From JANPCX01 sp046094425 (lineage in GTDB: Bacteria > Pseudomonadota > Gammaproteobacteria > Burkholderiales > Burkholderiaceae_C), in contig JBJTHI010000119.1 in NCBI GenBank assembly GCA_046094425.1, forward strand, positions 1 to 30,821: 30,821 nt of DNA, in the 5' to 3' direction. A program made the position numbers and the translations under genes. The notes beneath the pieces were generated by a model. That model did no database searches. It saw only the letters and a list, made by a program, of their open reading frames with translations, and was not told the DNA's origin. Every line of letters starts with the position of its first letter. Position 1 is the first letter of the stretch. Below are positions 1 through 7,916 of the stretch, piece by piece.

Positions 1-50
1 TTGCTGTGCGCGTCGAATCCAGCCATCGCCAAGGTGCTTTGTGTGTTCAT
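1..50 (-). CDS. IS5-family transposase, N-terminal fragment (cut by window edge)
   Basis: An ATG at 50 (minus strand) opens a frame reading MNTQSTLAMAGFDAHSK to the window edge. The right-hand copy continues it with VTRKAAFLARMD. The FD.....TRK..FL..MD pattern is the usual start of IS5-family DDE transposases. Only 16 codons are visible, so whether the gene is intact cannot be judged. Confidence 0.7.
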   Translation of the reverse strand, partial: MNTQSTLAMAGFDAHS

Positions 51-100
51 CGCTCTATAACGCCTTTGCTTCAATATGCGTGGACTTGTTCAGCGTTTCC
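1..100 (-). mobile_element. IS5-family insertion sequence, inner end (partial, left copy)
   Basis: These 100 bases are the perfect reverse complement of 30683-30782. Read on the minus strand, the element begins with GGAAACGCTGAACAAG, which resembles IS5-group terminal repeats, and then enters a transposase start. Only the 5' end of the element is present because the window stops inside it. The base next to the element begins TTAG (101-104), compatible with the YTAR target preference of IS5 relatives. The outer end and the other copy of the target duplication lie outside the window. Confidence 0.85.
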
Positions 101-111
101 TTAGACAACAT

Positions 112-137
112 CAATAATTTTTTCGACGATTTTATTG
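112..137. promoter_or_regulatory. AT-rich inverted repeat upstream of the lysine operon (candidate operator)
   Basis: CAATAA (112-117) and TTATTG (132-137) form perfect arms around an AT-rich centre containing TCGACGA. The dyad lies about 70 bp upstream of the first gene, in the only AT-rich stretch of the leader. Its size and AT content resemble sites bound by Lrp/AsnC-type regulators, which often control amino-acid catabolism, but no such gene is in the window. The IS ends only 11 bp upstream, so any further upstream control region has been separated from it. No convincing -35/-10 pair was found. Confidence 0.35.
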
Positions 138-204
138 TTTATTTGATTTTCTCTCTTCCGTACAGTGTGTTCTGGCCCATGGGGGTACACAACGGAGTTT
201 GTTA

Positions 205-1299
205 ATGAAGATTGCTTTACTGGGCGCGGGGCATATTGGTCAAACCATCGCGCGATTGCTAAGTGCATGCGGGGACTACCGGGTGACCGTGATGGATCAA
301 AGCGCGGCATATTTGAATACTTTGGCCACTGAAGGCATTGCCACGCTGGAGATTGACGGTGCGGACAAAGCCGCCCTGGTGCGCGGCTTGCAAGGCAACG
401 ATGCCGTGGTAAATGCCTTGCCGTATCACTTGGCGATACCGGCCGCACAGGCGGCTTTGGCGTGCGGCTGTCACTACTTTGATCTGACTGAGGATGTGGC
501 AGCGACCAAGGCCATCAAGACGTTGGCCAGTGATGCACCAACGGCCTTCATGCCGCAATGTGGGCTGGCACCGGGCTTTATTGCCATCGTTGCGCATCAC
601 TTGGCAAAACAATTTGACGAAGTGCGCGACATTCAGATGCGTGTGGGAGCATTGCCCGCCTTTCCTACCAACAAGCTCAAATACAACTTGACTTGGAGTG
701 TGGATGGGCTGATCAACGAATACTGCCACCCCTGCGAGGCGATCCTGCAAGGCGAGGCGATCTCGGTGCTGCCACTGGAGGGGTTGGAGCACTTCAGCCT
801 GGATGGCACGGAATACGAGGCCTTCAATACCTCTGGCGGGCTGGGCACGTTGTGCGAAACCTGGGCGGGCAAGGTGCGCAACCTCGATTACAAAACTGTT
901 CGCTATCCAGGACACCGAGATTTGATGAAATTTCTGCTCGATGACCTCGGGCTAGCGGCAGATCAGGAGCAACTCAAAAACATCATGCGCAAGAGCATGC
1001 CAGCCACGATGCAGGACGTGGTGTTGGTGTTCGTCACGGTCTCTGGAATGAAAAAAGGTGTACTGCTGCAGGAGGTTTTTGCGCGCAAAATTTTCGCAGA
1101 CCGCGACGCCAAAGCGCCTTTGAGTGCAATTCAAATCACCACGGCTGCTGGTATTTGCGCTGCAGTGGATCTCTTCCGGCAAGGGTGTTTGCCCAAGCGC
1201 GGCTTCATTCGGCAAGAGGAAGTGGCGTTACCGGATTTTCTGGTCAACCGGTTTGGCAAAGTCTATGAACAACTGCGCCACGTCGAGTCGATTGCGTGA
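205..1299 (+). CDS. lysDH: L-lysine 6-dehydrogenase (saccharopine dehydrogenase-like family)
   Basis: Predicted to oxidatively deaminate the epsilon-amino group of L-lysine with NAD(P)+, giving allysine (in equilibrium with piperideine-6-carboxylate) plus ammonia. The 364-aa protein opens with a Rossmann nucleotide-binding motif, GAGHIG at residues 7-12. It also carries segments I recognise from bacterial lysine 6-dehydrogenases: YFDLTEDV, PQCGLAPGF, YNLTWSVDGLINEY, EAFNTSGGLGTL, RYPGH and TTAAGICA. The ATG at 205 is preferred over a TTG two codons earlier because GGAG (194-197) lies 7 bases upstream. The next two genes act on the product, so the three form a pathway operon. Other saccharopine dehydrogenase-like enzymes are possible, but the motif match and the amaB neighbour make lysine the likely substrate. 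Confidence 0.87.
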   Translation: MKIALLGAGHIGQTIARLLSACGDYRVTVMDQSAAYLNTLATEGIATLEIDGADKAALVRGLQGNDAVVNALPYHLAIPAAQAALACGCHYFDLTEDVAATKAIKTLASDAPTAFMPQCGLAPGFIAIVAHHLAKQFDEVRDIQMRVGALPAFPTNKLKYNLTWSVDGLINEYCHPCEAILQGEAISVLPLEGLEHFSLDGTEYEAFNTSGGLGTLCETWAGKVRNLDYKTVRYPGHRDLMKFLLDDLGLAADQEQLKNIMRKSMPATMQDVVLVFVTVSGMKKGVLLQEVFARKIFADRDAKAPLSAIQITTAAGICAAVDLFRQGCLPKRGFIRQEEVALPDFLVNRFGKVYEQLRHVESIA

Positions 1300-1350
1300 T
1301 GGGCTGTCAATGAACTCTATCCTTGTGCCGCTTTTGTTTTCGCTTCACAC

Positions 1351-2892
1351 ATGAAATCCAATATGCATCCCCTCGTTGCTGACCAATCGGCTGAACTGCT
1401 GGAACGACTGGGTGTTGCCCGCGCGCTATACACCCAGGGAACATGGCCCGCTCGATCGCCAGTGGATGGCAGTGTGACTGGCCATGTGATTGCGGCTTCT
1501 GTGGCCGACATGCAAATCGCTGTCGGAAGGGCGCAAGCCGCCTTTTGGCAGTGGCGCAGCGTGCCCGCCCCCCAGCGCGGCGAGTTGGTGCGTCTATTCG
1601 GCGAAGTGCTTCGCACGCACCAAGCCGATCTGGCTGCGCTGGTCAGCCTTGAGGCGGGAAAGATTGCAAGCGAAGGCTGGGGCGAGGTGCAGGAGATGAT
1701 TGACATCTGCGACTTCGCAGTAGGCCTGTCTCGCCAATTGCATGGCTTGACCATTGCAAGCGAGCGTCCCGGCCACCGCATGATGGAGCAATGGTTGCCC
1801 TTGGGTGTGGTGGGCATCATTTCAGCGTTTAACTTCCCAGTTGCGGTATGGGCGTGGAACAGTGCATTGGCCTTGGTGGCGGGTGATAGCTGTGTGTGGA
1901 AACCGAGCGAGAAGACGCCCCTGACCGCGCTGGCGACCCAGTCGCTGTTTGAGAAGGCTTTGAAGGCGTATGAGGCTCGTGGTCATAGCGTGCCCGTGGG
2001 ACTCAGCCAAGTCCTGATTGGAGGTGCCGAGCTAGGCGACGCACTCGTCACCGATGCGCGCGTGTCGTTGGTCAGCGCCACCGGCTCTACCCGCATGGGG
2101 CGTATCGTCGGCCCTAAAGTTGCGGCCCGTTTTGGGCGATGCTTGCTGGAGCTGGGGGGCAACAACGCTTTGATCGCGTCCAACCAGGCTGACCTGGATC
2201 TGGCGGTGCCTGCGATTGCTTTCGGAGCCTGGGGCACTGCGGGTCAGCGCTGCACCACCACGCGCCGTCTTATCGTTCACCAAGCGGTGCACGACCAGCT
2301 CGTAGATCGCCTGGAGAGGGTGCGCCTGCAACTCAATGTGGGTCACCCGTTAGCCGAGGGCACGCTTGTCGGCCCCTTGGTGGATCAGCAGGCGTTTGAA
2401 GCGATGCAGGCTGCATTGCTCGCGGCCAAGGCACAAGGCGGTACGGTGCGCGGGGGACAACGTGTGCTCGAGCAGACCTACCCCAACGCCTACTACGCGG
2501 TGCCTGCCCTGGTGACCATGCCTGGCCAGACCGAGGTGGTTTGCCGTGAGACTTTTGCGCCCATCCTCTATGTGATGCGCTACGAGACCTTGCCGCAGGC
2601 TATTGAGCTGCAAAACGCTGTGCCGCAAGGGCTGTCCAGCGCAATTTTCACCACCGACATTCGTGAAGCAGAGACCTTCATGTCTGCCATCGGCAGTGAC
2701 TGCGGCATTGTGAACGTCAACATCGGCACCTCGGGTGCTGAGATCGGCGGCGCTTTTGGTGGAGAGAAAGATACCGGTGGGGGTCGGGAGTCGGGCTCTG
2801 ACGCTTGGCGTCAGTACATGCGTCGTGTCACCAACACGGTGAACTACAGCAACCGCCTGCCGCTGGCGCAAGGAGTGAAGTTTGATGTGTGA
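1351..2892 (+). CDS. amaB: Alpha-aminoadipic semialdehyde / piperideine-6-carboxylate dehydrogenase (ALDH7 family)
   Basis: An NAD-dependent aldehyde dehydrogenase of the ALDH7A1 (antiquitin) type, 513 aa, full length. It is predicted to oxidise 2-aminoadipate-6-semialdehyde to L-2-aminoadipate, the step after lysine 6-dehydrogenase. Visible features are the N-terminal glycine-rich NAD-binding region with FNFPVAVWAWN, the general-base glutamate E267 in LLELGGNNA, and the catalytic cysteine C301 in GQRCTTTRR, at the usual 34-residue spacing. SGAEIGGAFGGEK near the C terminus is typical of this subfamily. The gene starts 51 bp after lysDH with no strong ribosome-binding site, and its end overlaps the next gene, so it is probably translated from an operon message. 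Confidence 0.92.
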   Translation: MKSNMHPLVADQSAELLERLGVARALYTQGTWPARSPVDGSVTGHVIAASVADMQIAVGRAQAAFWQWRSVPAPQRGELVRLFGEVLRTHQADLAALVSLEAGKIASEGWGEVQEMIDICDFAVGLSRQLHGLTIASERPGHRMMEQWLPLGVVGIISAFNFPVAVWAWNSALALVAGDSCVWKPSEKTPLTALATQSLFEKALKAYEARGHSVPVGLSQVLIGGAELGDALVTDARVSLVSATGSTRMGRIVGPKVAARFGRCLLELGGNNALIASNQADLDLAVPAIAFGAWGTAGQRCTTTRRLIVHQAVHDQLVDRLERVRLQLNVGHPLAEGTLVGPLVDQQAFEAMQAALLAAKAQGGTVRGGQRVLEQTYPNAYYAVPALVTMPGQTEVVCRETFAPILYVMRYETLPQAIELQNAVPQGLSSAIFTTDIREAETFMSAIGSDCGIVNVNIGTSGAEIGGAFGGEKDTGGGRESGSDAWRQYMRRVTNTVNYSNRLPLAQGVKFDV

Positions 2893-3898
2893 TGTTGGTA
2901 TGACGGGTGTTTGGAGACTTGTACAGAGCGTGTTGGGTGAAGTTGCGGCCAAGTTGGTTTTTGGGCAGATGCAAGTGGAGTCCCGCTTGCTCAAGCCGAT
3001 CACTTCGACGGTGAGTCGTGCCGAGATGGCACAAGCGTTGAATATGGTCTTGTTTCATGACTTGCAACAGCGTGTGCCTGAGGGGCTGGCTTATGTGCAA
3101 GATGTGGTGTCCGGCGGCGGCCAAATCACACTGGACCATGGGGCACTGCGAACCGTTGCTTGGCCCAGCGGAACGTTGCCAGCGGGCGAGGCCTCCATCT
3201 CGCGTGTGCTGCGCCCACTTGGATTTCAAGTGAGCCACACCTACCCCCTGCCCAAACTCAAAATGACAGGTCGGGCCTGGACACATGTGGACTTTCCCGA
3301 GACCATCTCGCAGTTCTTCGTGTCAGAACTGCATCCCGAGCTATTCAGTGCCACATTTCAATTGGCAGTGACTCGGGTGGTGGCCAGTAGCGTGGATCCG
3401 CTGGCAGCGCAGGACGTGGCACGCTTGGAATGTTTGAGCCGAGATGGCGTTTTGCCTTGGCCATGTGCGATCGAACTTTTGCCAAGAATCATCGCTTGCT
3501 TTGCTCGCCAACACAGCAAACCTTTGTTCTCTGACTACGAAATTCTGCGCGCTGAGAGTGCGGAGATGGCCTGGATCAGTACCGAGGGCAACGCTTTCAA
3601 CCATGCCACGGATCGTGTTCGTGACGTAGAGGCTGTTTCCGCAGCGCAGCGCCAGTGCGGTCGCGCGGTCAAAGACACCATTGAAATCAGTCGAAGTGGC
3701 CGCATCAAACAAACGGCTCTGCGTGCGGCAGTCGTCACACGCGAGTTTTTGCAGGGCAACGATTGGGTGCGCCGTGAGGTGCCGGGTAGCTTTTTTGAGT
3801 TCATAGAGCGCGAACGTTTGCCGTGCGGCGCGCTCGATCTTGCATTTGACGCAGGCAATGCAAGCGCTATTTTCAAGATGACGGCCAACGAGGTGTGA
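2885..3898 (+). CDS. hglS: 2-oxoadipate dioxygenase/decarboxylase (DUF1338, HglS-like, short form)
   Basis: A DUF1338 protein of 337 aa, predicted to be a non-haem iron enzyme converting 2-oxoadipate to 2-hydroxyglutarate in lysine breakdown. The metal ligands are recognisable: H85 in LDHGALRTV, H240 in AFNHATDRV and E305 in FFEFIERE. R89, four residues after the first histidine, matches the substrate-binding arginine known in this family. The stretch RSGRIKQTALRAA is also characteristic. The protein is clearly shorter than Pseudomonas HglS (about 460 aa). The start at 2885 overlaps the amaB stop by 8 bp and has AGGAG at 2871-2875, indicating translational coupling. The aminotransferase needed to make 2-oxoadipate from 2-aminoadipate is not in the window. 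Confidence 0.87.
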   Translation: MCDVGMTGVWRLVQSVLGEVAAKLVFGQMQVESRLLKPITSTVSRAEMAQALNMVLFHDLQQRVPEGLAYVQDVVSGGGQITLDHGALRTVAWPSGTLPAGEASISRVLRPLGFQVSHTYPLPKLKMTGRAWTHVDFPETISQFFVSELHPELFSATFQLAVTRVVASSVDPLAAQDVARLECLSRDGVLPWPCAIELLPRIIACFARQHSKPLFSDYEILRAESAEMAWISTEGNAFNHATDRVRDVEAVSAAQRQCGRAVKDTIEISRSGRIKQTALRAAVVTREFLQGNDWVRREVPGSFFEFIERERLPCGALDLAFDAGNASAIFKMTANEV

Positions 3899-4023
3899 TC
3901 GAGAAACACCTTCACCGCCACGCCCATCATCCGTACAGCCGTGTCCCACCTGGATCCTTAAGTTCTAAGCCCCGTCACCCGATAAGGCGAAAAGCACTGT
4001 CTTGTGGAATCTGGGAGCTCTTG

Positions 4024-5676
4024 ATGTCGTCTTTGCACCGTGTTCTCGTCCCTCTGTGGGGTACCGTTGCGGCCCTTGCCCTGTGGGGCTGTGGCGGGGG
4101 CGGTGGAACCACGGCCAACACCCCACCAGTACCCAGTAATCCGGCGCCTGCACCAACTCCCATTGCCTCTCCGCCAAGCCCTGCCCCGGTTGCTGCCGCC
4201 CCGCTGGTGCAGGGTCGTTACGACATCGGCAACCCGGTGCTCACCACCTTGTTTGTGAGCACCACCGACAACGATGCCAACGATGGCCTCAGCAGTGTCG
4301 CGCCACTTCGCACCTTGACCGCTGCTTGGCAAAAGGTACCGCGCGGAACGCTCGCGGGCACCGGCTACCGCATCTTGCTGGCACCCGGCACTTACCCCGA
4401 AGCCAGCTTGCCCAATTACATGGACGGGCGACACGGCAGCCGCGACTTCCCCATCCTCATCACCGCTGAAACCGCAGGCACGGTGACCTTGGCGGGCGAC
4501 TTGAATGTCTACGACGTGCGCCACCTCTACCTCGTCAACCTGAACATCACCCCACAACCCGCGGGTGATGCCCTGCACTGCGAGTTGTGCCAGCACTTGC
4601 TGCTGCGCGACAGTGTGCTCAGTGGCGGCAACCGCGTGGCGCAAGAAACCATCAAGATCAACCAGTCCCAACATGTTTACCTGGAAGGCAACAACATTTC
4701 GGGGGCTTGGGACAACGCGATTGACTATGTGGGCGTGCAGTACGGCCATGTGGTGGGCAACACCATCCACAACGCGGGCGATTGGTGTCAGTACGCCAAA
4801 GGTGGCTCGGCATATTTGCGCGTGGAAGGCAACACCTATACCAACTGCGGCACCGGTGGTTTCACGGCGGGCCAAGGCACGGGCTTTCAGTTCATGACCT
4901 CACCCTGGTTGCACTACGAGGCCTACGACATTCGTTTCATCAACAACGTGGTGCACAACGTGGAGGGTGCCGCCATTGGCGCACAGGGCGCTTTTAATGT
5001 GCTGTTTGCCCACAACACCTTCTACCGCATCGGCAGCCGCAGCCATGTGTTCGAGGCCGTGGCCGGCCTGCGCAGTTGTGACGGCCAGCCTGGCGACGCA
5101 GGGCGCGAGCGTTGTCAGCAATACCTGAATGCAGGCGGCTGGGGCACCACCGTGGTGGACAACGGCAGCAACGCGGTGCGCATTCCCAACCGCAACGTGC
5201 AAGTGGTCAACAACATTTTCTACAACCCCACGGGCAGTGGCAGCCGCTGGCAGCACTTTCAGATTTTCGGTGCGCTTGCCAATCCTGCTGGAAGTAATGT
5301 GCCCTTGGATGCACGCAGTGATGCCGGGTTGGTGCTGCGCGGCAACGTGATTTGGAATGGCCCGTCCAACCACCCACTGGGCATAGAAGATGGCAGCGCT
5401 TGCCCCGCTACCCACGCCACTTGCGCGCCCAATTTGTTGACGGCGCAAAACAGCATCAATGCACTGGAACCCCAATTGGCCAACCCGGCTGCGGGTGATT
5501 TTCAGCCTGCCGGTAATGGCAACGTGGCCAGCTTTCCCGTTGCGGCGATCACGAACTTTGTTTGGACGGATCTGCCCACCACACCAGCGGTTCCCCATGG
5601 CGGCACCGACAACACGGTAAGCCACAACATGCTTGGGCAAGCCAGAAGTGCCATCAACCGCGTGGGGGCGTACTGA
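4024..5676 (+). CDS. Right-handed beta-helix repeat lipoprotein
   Basis: A 550-aa predicted lipoprotein. The ATG at 4024 has GGGAG at 4013-4017 and starts a short signal peptide ending in a lipobox, LALWGC, followed by a poly-Gly run and a Pro/Ala/Ser-rich linker. The mature part has a DUF1565-like opening, with TDNDANDGLSS and then ILLAPGTYPE. Many short N-rich turns follow (GNNISG, GNTIHN, NNVVHN, HNTFY, NNIFYN), as in parallel beta-helix proteins such as pectate lyases and other polysaccharide-active enzymes. No catalytic set could be assigned, so the substrate is unknown. Several paired cysteines suggest disulfides outside the cytoplasm. It sits alone between the lysine operon and mmsA. 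Confidence 0.82.
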   Translation: MSSLHRVLVPLWGTVAALALWGCGGGGGTTANTPPVPSNPAPAPTPIASPPSPAPVAAAPLVQGRYDIGNPVLTTLFVSTTDNDANDGLSSVAPLRTLTAAWQKVPRGTLAGTGYRILLAPGTYPEASLPNYMDGRHGSRDFPILITAETAGTVTLAGDLNVYDVRHLYLVNLNITPQPAGDALHCELCQHLLLRDSVLSGGNRVAQETIKINQSQHVYLEGNNISGAWDNAIDYVGVQYGHVVGNTIHNAGDWCQYAKGGSAYLRVEGNTYTNCGTGGFTAGQGTGFQFMTSPWLHYEAYDIRFINNVVHNVEGAAIGAQGAFNVLFAHNTFYRIGSRSHVFEAVAGLRSCDGQPGDAGRERCQQYLNAGGWGTTVVDNGSNAVRIPNRNVQVVNNIFYNPTGSGSRWQHFQIFGALANPAGSNVPLDARSDAGLVLRGNVIWNGPSNHPLGIEDGSACPATHATCAPNLLTAQNSINALEPQLANPAAGDFQPAGNGNVASFPVAAITNFVWTDLPTTPAVPHGGTDNTVSHNMLGQARSAINRVGAY

Positions 5677-5751
5677 TCCCCGCCACCTGCGGGTCGTTTC
5701 ATGCCAAGCACCAGGCCCTAGACTGCACGCTCTTGGTTCTCGGAGCTCCTC

Positions 5752-7278
5752 ATGAAATTTGCTGTTGCCGGTGGCGCTGACCTGCCACCTTCTGTGCCCC
5801 ATTGGATCAACGGGCAACAGGTGCCAGGCGCGGGTGGTCGACGCGAGCCTGTGTTCAACCCCGCCACAGGACAAGTGGTGCGCCACGTGGTGTTGGCGAA
5901 TGAAGCCGAAGTGACGGCAGGGGTCACCGCTGCAAAACAAGCCTTTCCCGCTTGGGCCGAAACCCCACCCATACGCCGCGCACGTGTGCTCAACCAGTTT
6001 CTCGCTTTGATGAATCAACACAAAGACGAGCTGGCCGCCCTCATCACTTCGGAACACGGCAAGGTGTTCAGCGATGCCCAGGGCGAGGTGATGCGCGGCA
6101 TCGACATCATCGAATTTGCTTGTGGTGCGCCGCAATTACTCAAAGGCGACTTCAGCGATCAAGCCAGCACCGGTATCGACAACTGGATTTGGCGACAACC
6201 CCTCGGCGTGGTGGCCGGTGTCACGCCGTTTAACTTTCCCTGCATGGTGCCCTGTTGGATGTTCCCCTTGGCCTTGGCTTGCGGCAACAGTTTTGTCTTG
6301 AAGCCCAGCGAGCGCGACCCCTCCCCCTCGGTTTTCATGGCCCAGCTCTTGAAAGAAGCGGGCCTGCCCGACGGTGTATTCAATGTGCTGCAAGGTGACA
6401 AGGTGGCGGTGGATGCCCTCTTGAAACACCCCGATGTGAAAGCCCTGAGCTTTGTCGGTAGCACGCCGATCGCGCAAAGCCTTTACGAGGTCGGCGCGCA
6501 ACATGGCAAACGGGTGCAGGCCTTGGGCGGCGCAAAAAACCATTTGGTGGTGATGCCCGACGCCGATTTGCCCCAAGCCGTAGATGCTTTGGTCGGCGCG
6601 GCGTATGGCTCGGCCGGCGAACGTTGCATGGCGATTTCGGTCGCCGTGCTGGTGGGCGATGTGGCCGATAGCGTGGTGCAAGCAGTGGCGCAACGCGCCC
6701 GCGCCTTGGTGGTGAAAGACGGCATGGCACCGGATGCCGAAATGGGCCCCATCGTCAATCGCACTGCGCTGGAGCGCATCGAGGGTTTGATTGCCAGCGG
6801 TGTGGCAGAAGGCGCGGATTTGGTGGTGGATGGCCGGGGGCTGAAGGTGCCTGGTTTGGAGCAAGGTTTCTTCACCGGCGGTACGCTGTTCGACCATGTC
6901 ACGCCCGACATGCGTATTTACCGCGAAGAAATTTTTGGCCCCGTGCTCTGTTGTGTGCGCGTGAAAACTTTTGATGCTGCGATTGCACTCATCAATGCCT
7001 GCGACTATGCCAACGGCGTTTCTTGCTACACCCGGGATGGCGGTGTGGCGCGCGAATTCGCACGGCGCATTGAAGTGGGCATGGTCGGCATCAATGTGCC
7101 CATCCCCGTGCCCATGGCATGGATGGGTTTTGGCGGCTGGAAGAAAAGCATGTTTGGCGACATGCATGCGTATGGCGAAGAGGCGGTGCGTTTCTACACC
7201 CGCCAAAAATCGGTGATGCAGCGTTGGCCAGCGGGCGCAGCGGCGGGGGCGGAGTTTGTGATGCCGACGGCGAGATGA
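5752..7278 (+). CDS. mmsA: CoA-acylating methylmalonate-semialdehyde dehydrogenase
   Basis: A 508-aa aldehyde dehydrogenase of the MmsA type. It is predicted to convert methylmalonate semialdehyde (and malonate semialdehyde) with CoA and NAD+ to propionyl-CoA (or acetyl-CoA) plus CO2, in valine, beta-alanine or inositol breakdown. Diagnostic segments are PLGVVAGVTPFNFPCMVPCWM, the catalytic cysteine C292 in GERCMAIS, and LGGAKNH in place of the usual ALDH glutamate motif. That substitution marks the CoA-dependent subfamily. GGAG at 5742-5745 supports the start. The gene stands alone, without mmsB or an acyl-CoA dehydrogenase beside it, so the substrate pathway cannot be fixed from context. 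Confidence 0.93.
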   Translation: MKFAVAGGADLPPSVPHWINGQQVPGAGGRREPVFNPATGQVVRHVVLANEAEVTAGVTAAKQAFPAWAETPPIRRARVLNQFLALMNQHKDELAALITSEHGKVFSDAQGEVMRGIDIIEFACGAPQLLKGDFSDQASTGIDNWIWRQPLGVVAGVTPFNFPCMVPCWMFPLALACGNSFVLKPSERDPSPSVFMAQLLKEAGLPDGVFNVLQGDKVAVDALLKHPDVKALSFVGSTPIAQSLYEVGAQHGKRVQALGGAKNHLVVMPDADLPQAVDALVGAAYGSAGERCMAISVAVLVGDVADSVVQAVAQRARALVVKDGMAPDAEMGPIVNRTALERIEGLIASGVAEGADLVVDGRGLKVPGLEQGFFTGGTLFDHVTPDMRIYREEIFGPVLCCVRVKTFDAAIALINACDYANGVSCYTRDGGVAREFARRIEVGMVGINVPIPVPMAWMGFGGWKKSMFGDMHAYGEEAVRFYTRQKSVMQRWPAGAAAGAEFVMPTAR

Positions 7279-7343
7279 AGAGCGACGTGGGAACAGGCAC
7301 CCCCTGTTTGCGTGCCTTGCACGCCGTGGGCTAACATCCACCC

Positions 7344-7565
7344 ATGCAAGTGATTCCCGGAACTGTTGTCAGTGGAAAAGTGGTGGTCGAGGGCCTGTCC
7401 TTGCCTGAAGGAACGGCTGTGACTGTTTTGGCTCGGGGTGATGAAGCGCTTGTGAAACTCTCACCCCAAGAAGAAACCGACCTGCTCGCCGCGCTGGATG
7501 AAGCAGACCGCGAAGACGGTATTCCTGCTGCAGAGTTTTTGTGTCGGCTGACACGCTTCGGTTGA
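7344..7565 (+). CDS. Small antitoxin-like protein (orphan)
   Basis: A 73-aa acidic protein. The start (MQVIPGTVVSGKVVVEG, then LPEGTAVTVLA) forms a predicted short beta-sheet domain, followed by an acidic helical C-terminal half (EETDLLAALDEADREDG). I associate this architecture with small antitoxins paired with RelE/ParE toxins in proteobacteria. Here no toxin follows: the next gene encodes a membrane protein on the same strand. A weak promoter may lie just upstream (TTGCGT at 7308-7313, TAACAT at 7332-7337), which would place the transcript start at or very near the ATG. The function is unproven. Confidence 0.6.
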   Translation: MQVIPGTVVSGKVVVEGLSLPEGTAVTVLARGDEALVKLSPQEETDLLAALDEADREDGIPAAEFLCRLTRFG

Positions 7566-7625
7566 TCTTGGTATCGGTGATATGAATCAAGTCTTGCGCA
7601 GCGAGAAGTTAATAAAGTTGCGCTC

Positions 7626-7811
7626 ATGATTGATCTCACCCTTTCGCCACCGGTTTTCGTTGGCTTCATTCTTGGGTTGGTCGTGGCGTTTCTATTTCAC
7701 TGGGCTGCGCCTACCGGGGTCGATACGATCACTGCCGGATCTTGGTTTGTTGGTATTGGCTGTTTAGCCGGTTTGGTTTGGTCTTTCTTGCAAGGCGAAC
7801 ATCGAAAGTAG
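7626..7811 (+). CDS. Small two-helix membrane protein, unknown function
   Basis: A 61-aa protein with two predicted membrane segments, about residues 9-25 (FVGFILGLVVAFLFHWA) and 37-55 (AGSWFVGIGCLAGLVWSFL), and a short basic tail ending EHRK. I do not recognise the family. It has no obvious strong ribosome-binding site. It is followed by the strong terminator at 7869-7897, which supports a real transcript ending here. The local base composition is more AT-rich than the flanking genes, which may indicate acquired DNA. Confidence 0.5.
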   Translation: MIDLTLSPPVFVGFILGLVVAFLFHWAAPTGVDTITAGSWFVGIGCLAGLVWSFLQGEHRK

Positions 7812-7868
7812 TTGACCTTGTTGATTGCTGTGTCGATTGATGTTTCAAACGAAAAGGTCGTGACCCAC

Positions 7869-7897
7869 AAAAAAGCGAGGCTTTGCCTCGCTTTTTT
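7869..7897. terminator. Strong bidirectional Rho-independent terminator
   Basis: AAAAAAGCGAGG and CCTCGCTTTTTT form a perfect 12-bp stem with a 5-base CTTTG loop. A-tract and T-tract flank the GC core, so it can end transcription in both directions. It sits between the small membrane protein gene (plus strand) and phoX (minus strand), which converge on it. Confidence 0.93.
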
Positions 7898-7916
7898 ACT
7901 TTGCGGCGGAAATGGA

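Noticed and set aside
3895..4023. Upstream extension of the beta-helix lipoprotein
   Set aside because: The signal peptide and a good ribosome-binding site place the start at 4024. The extra 43 codons are not signal-like.
4900..7341. Two long minus-strand frames opposite the beta-helix lipoprotein and mmsA
   Set aside because: They cross the boundary of well-supported genes on the other strand and are rich in His/Arg, typical of shadows of high-GC coding sequence.
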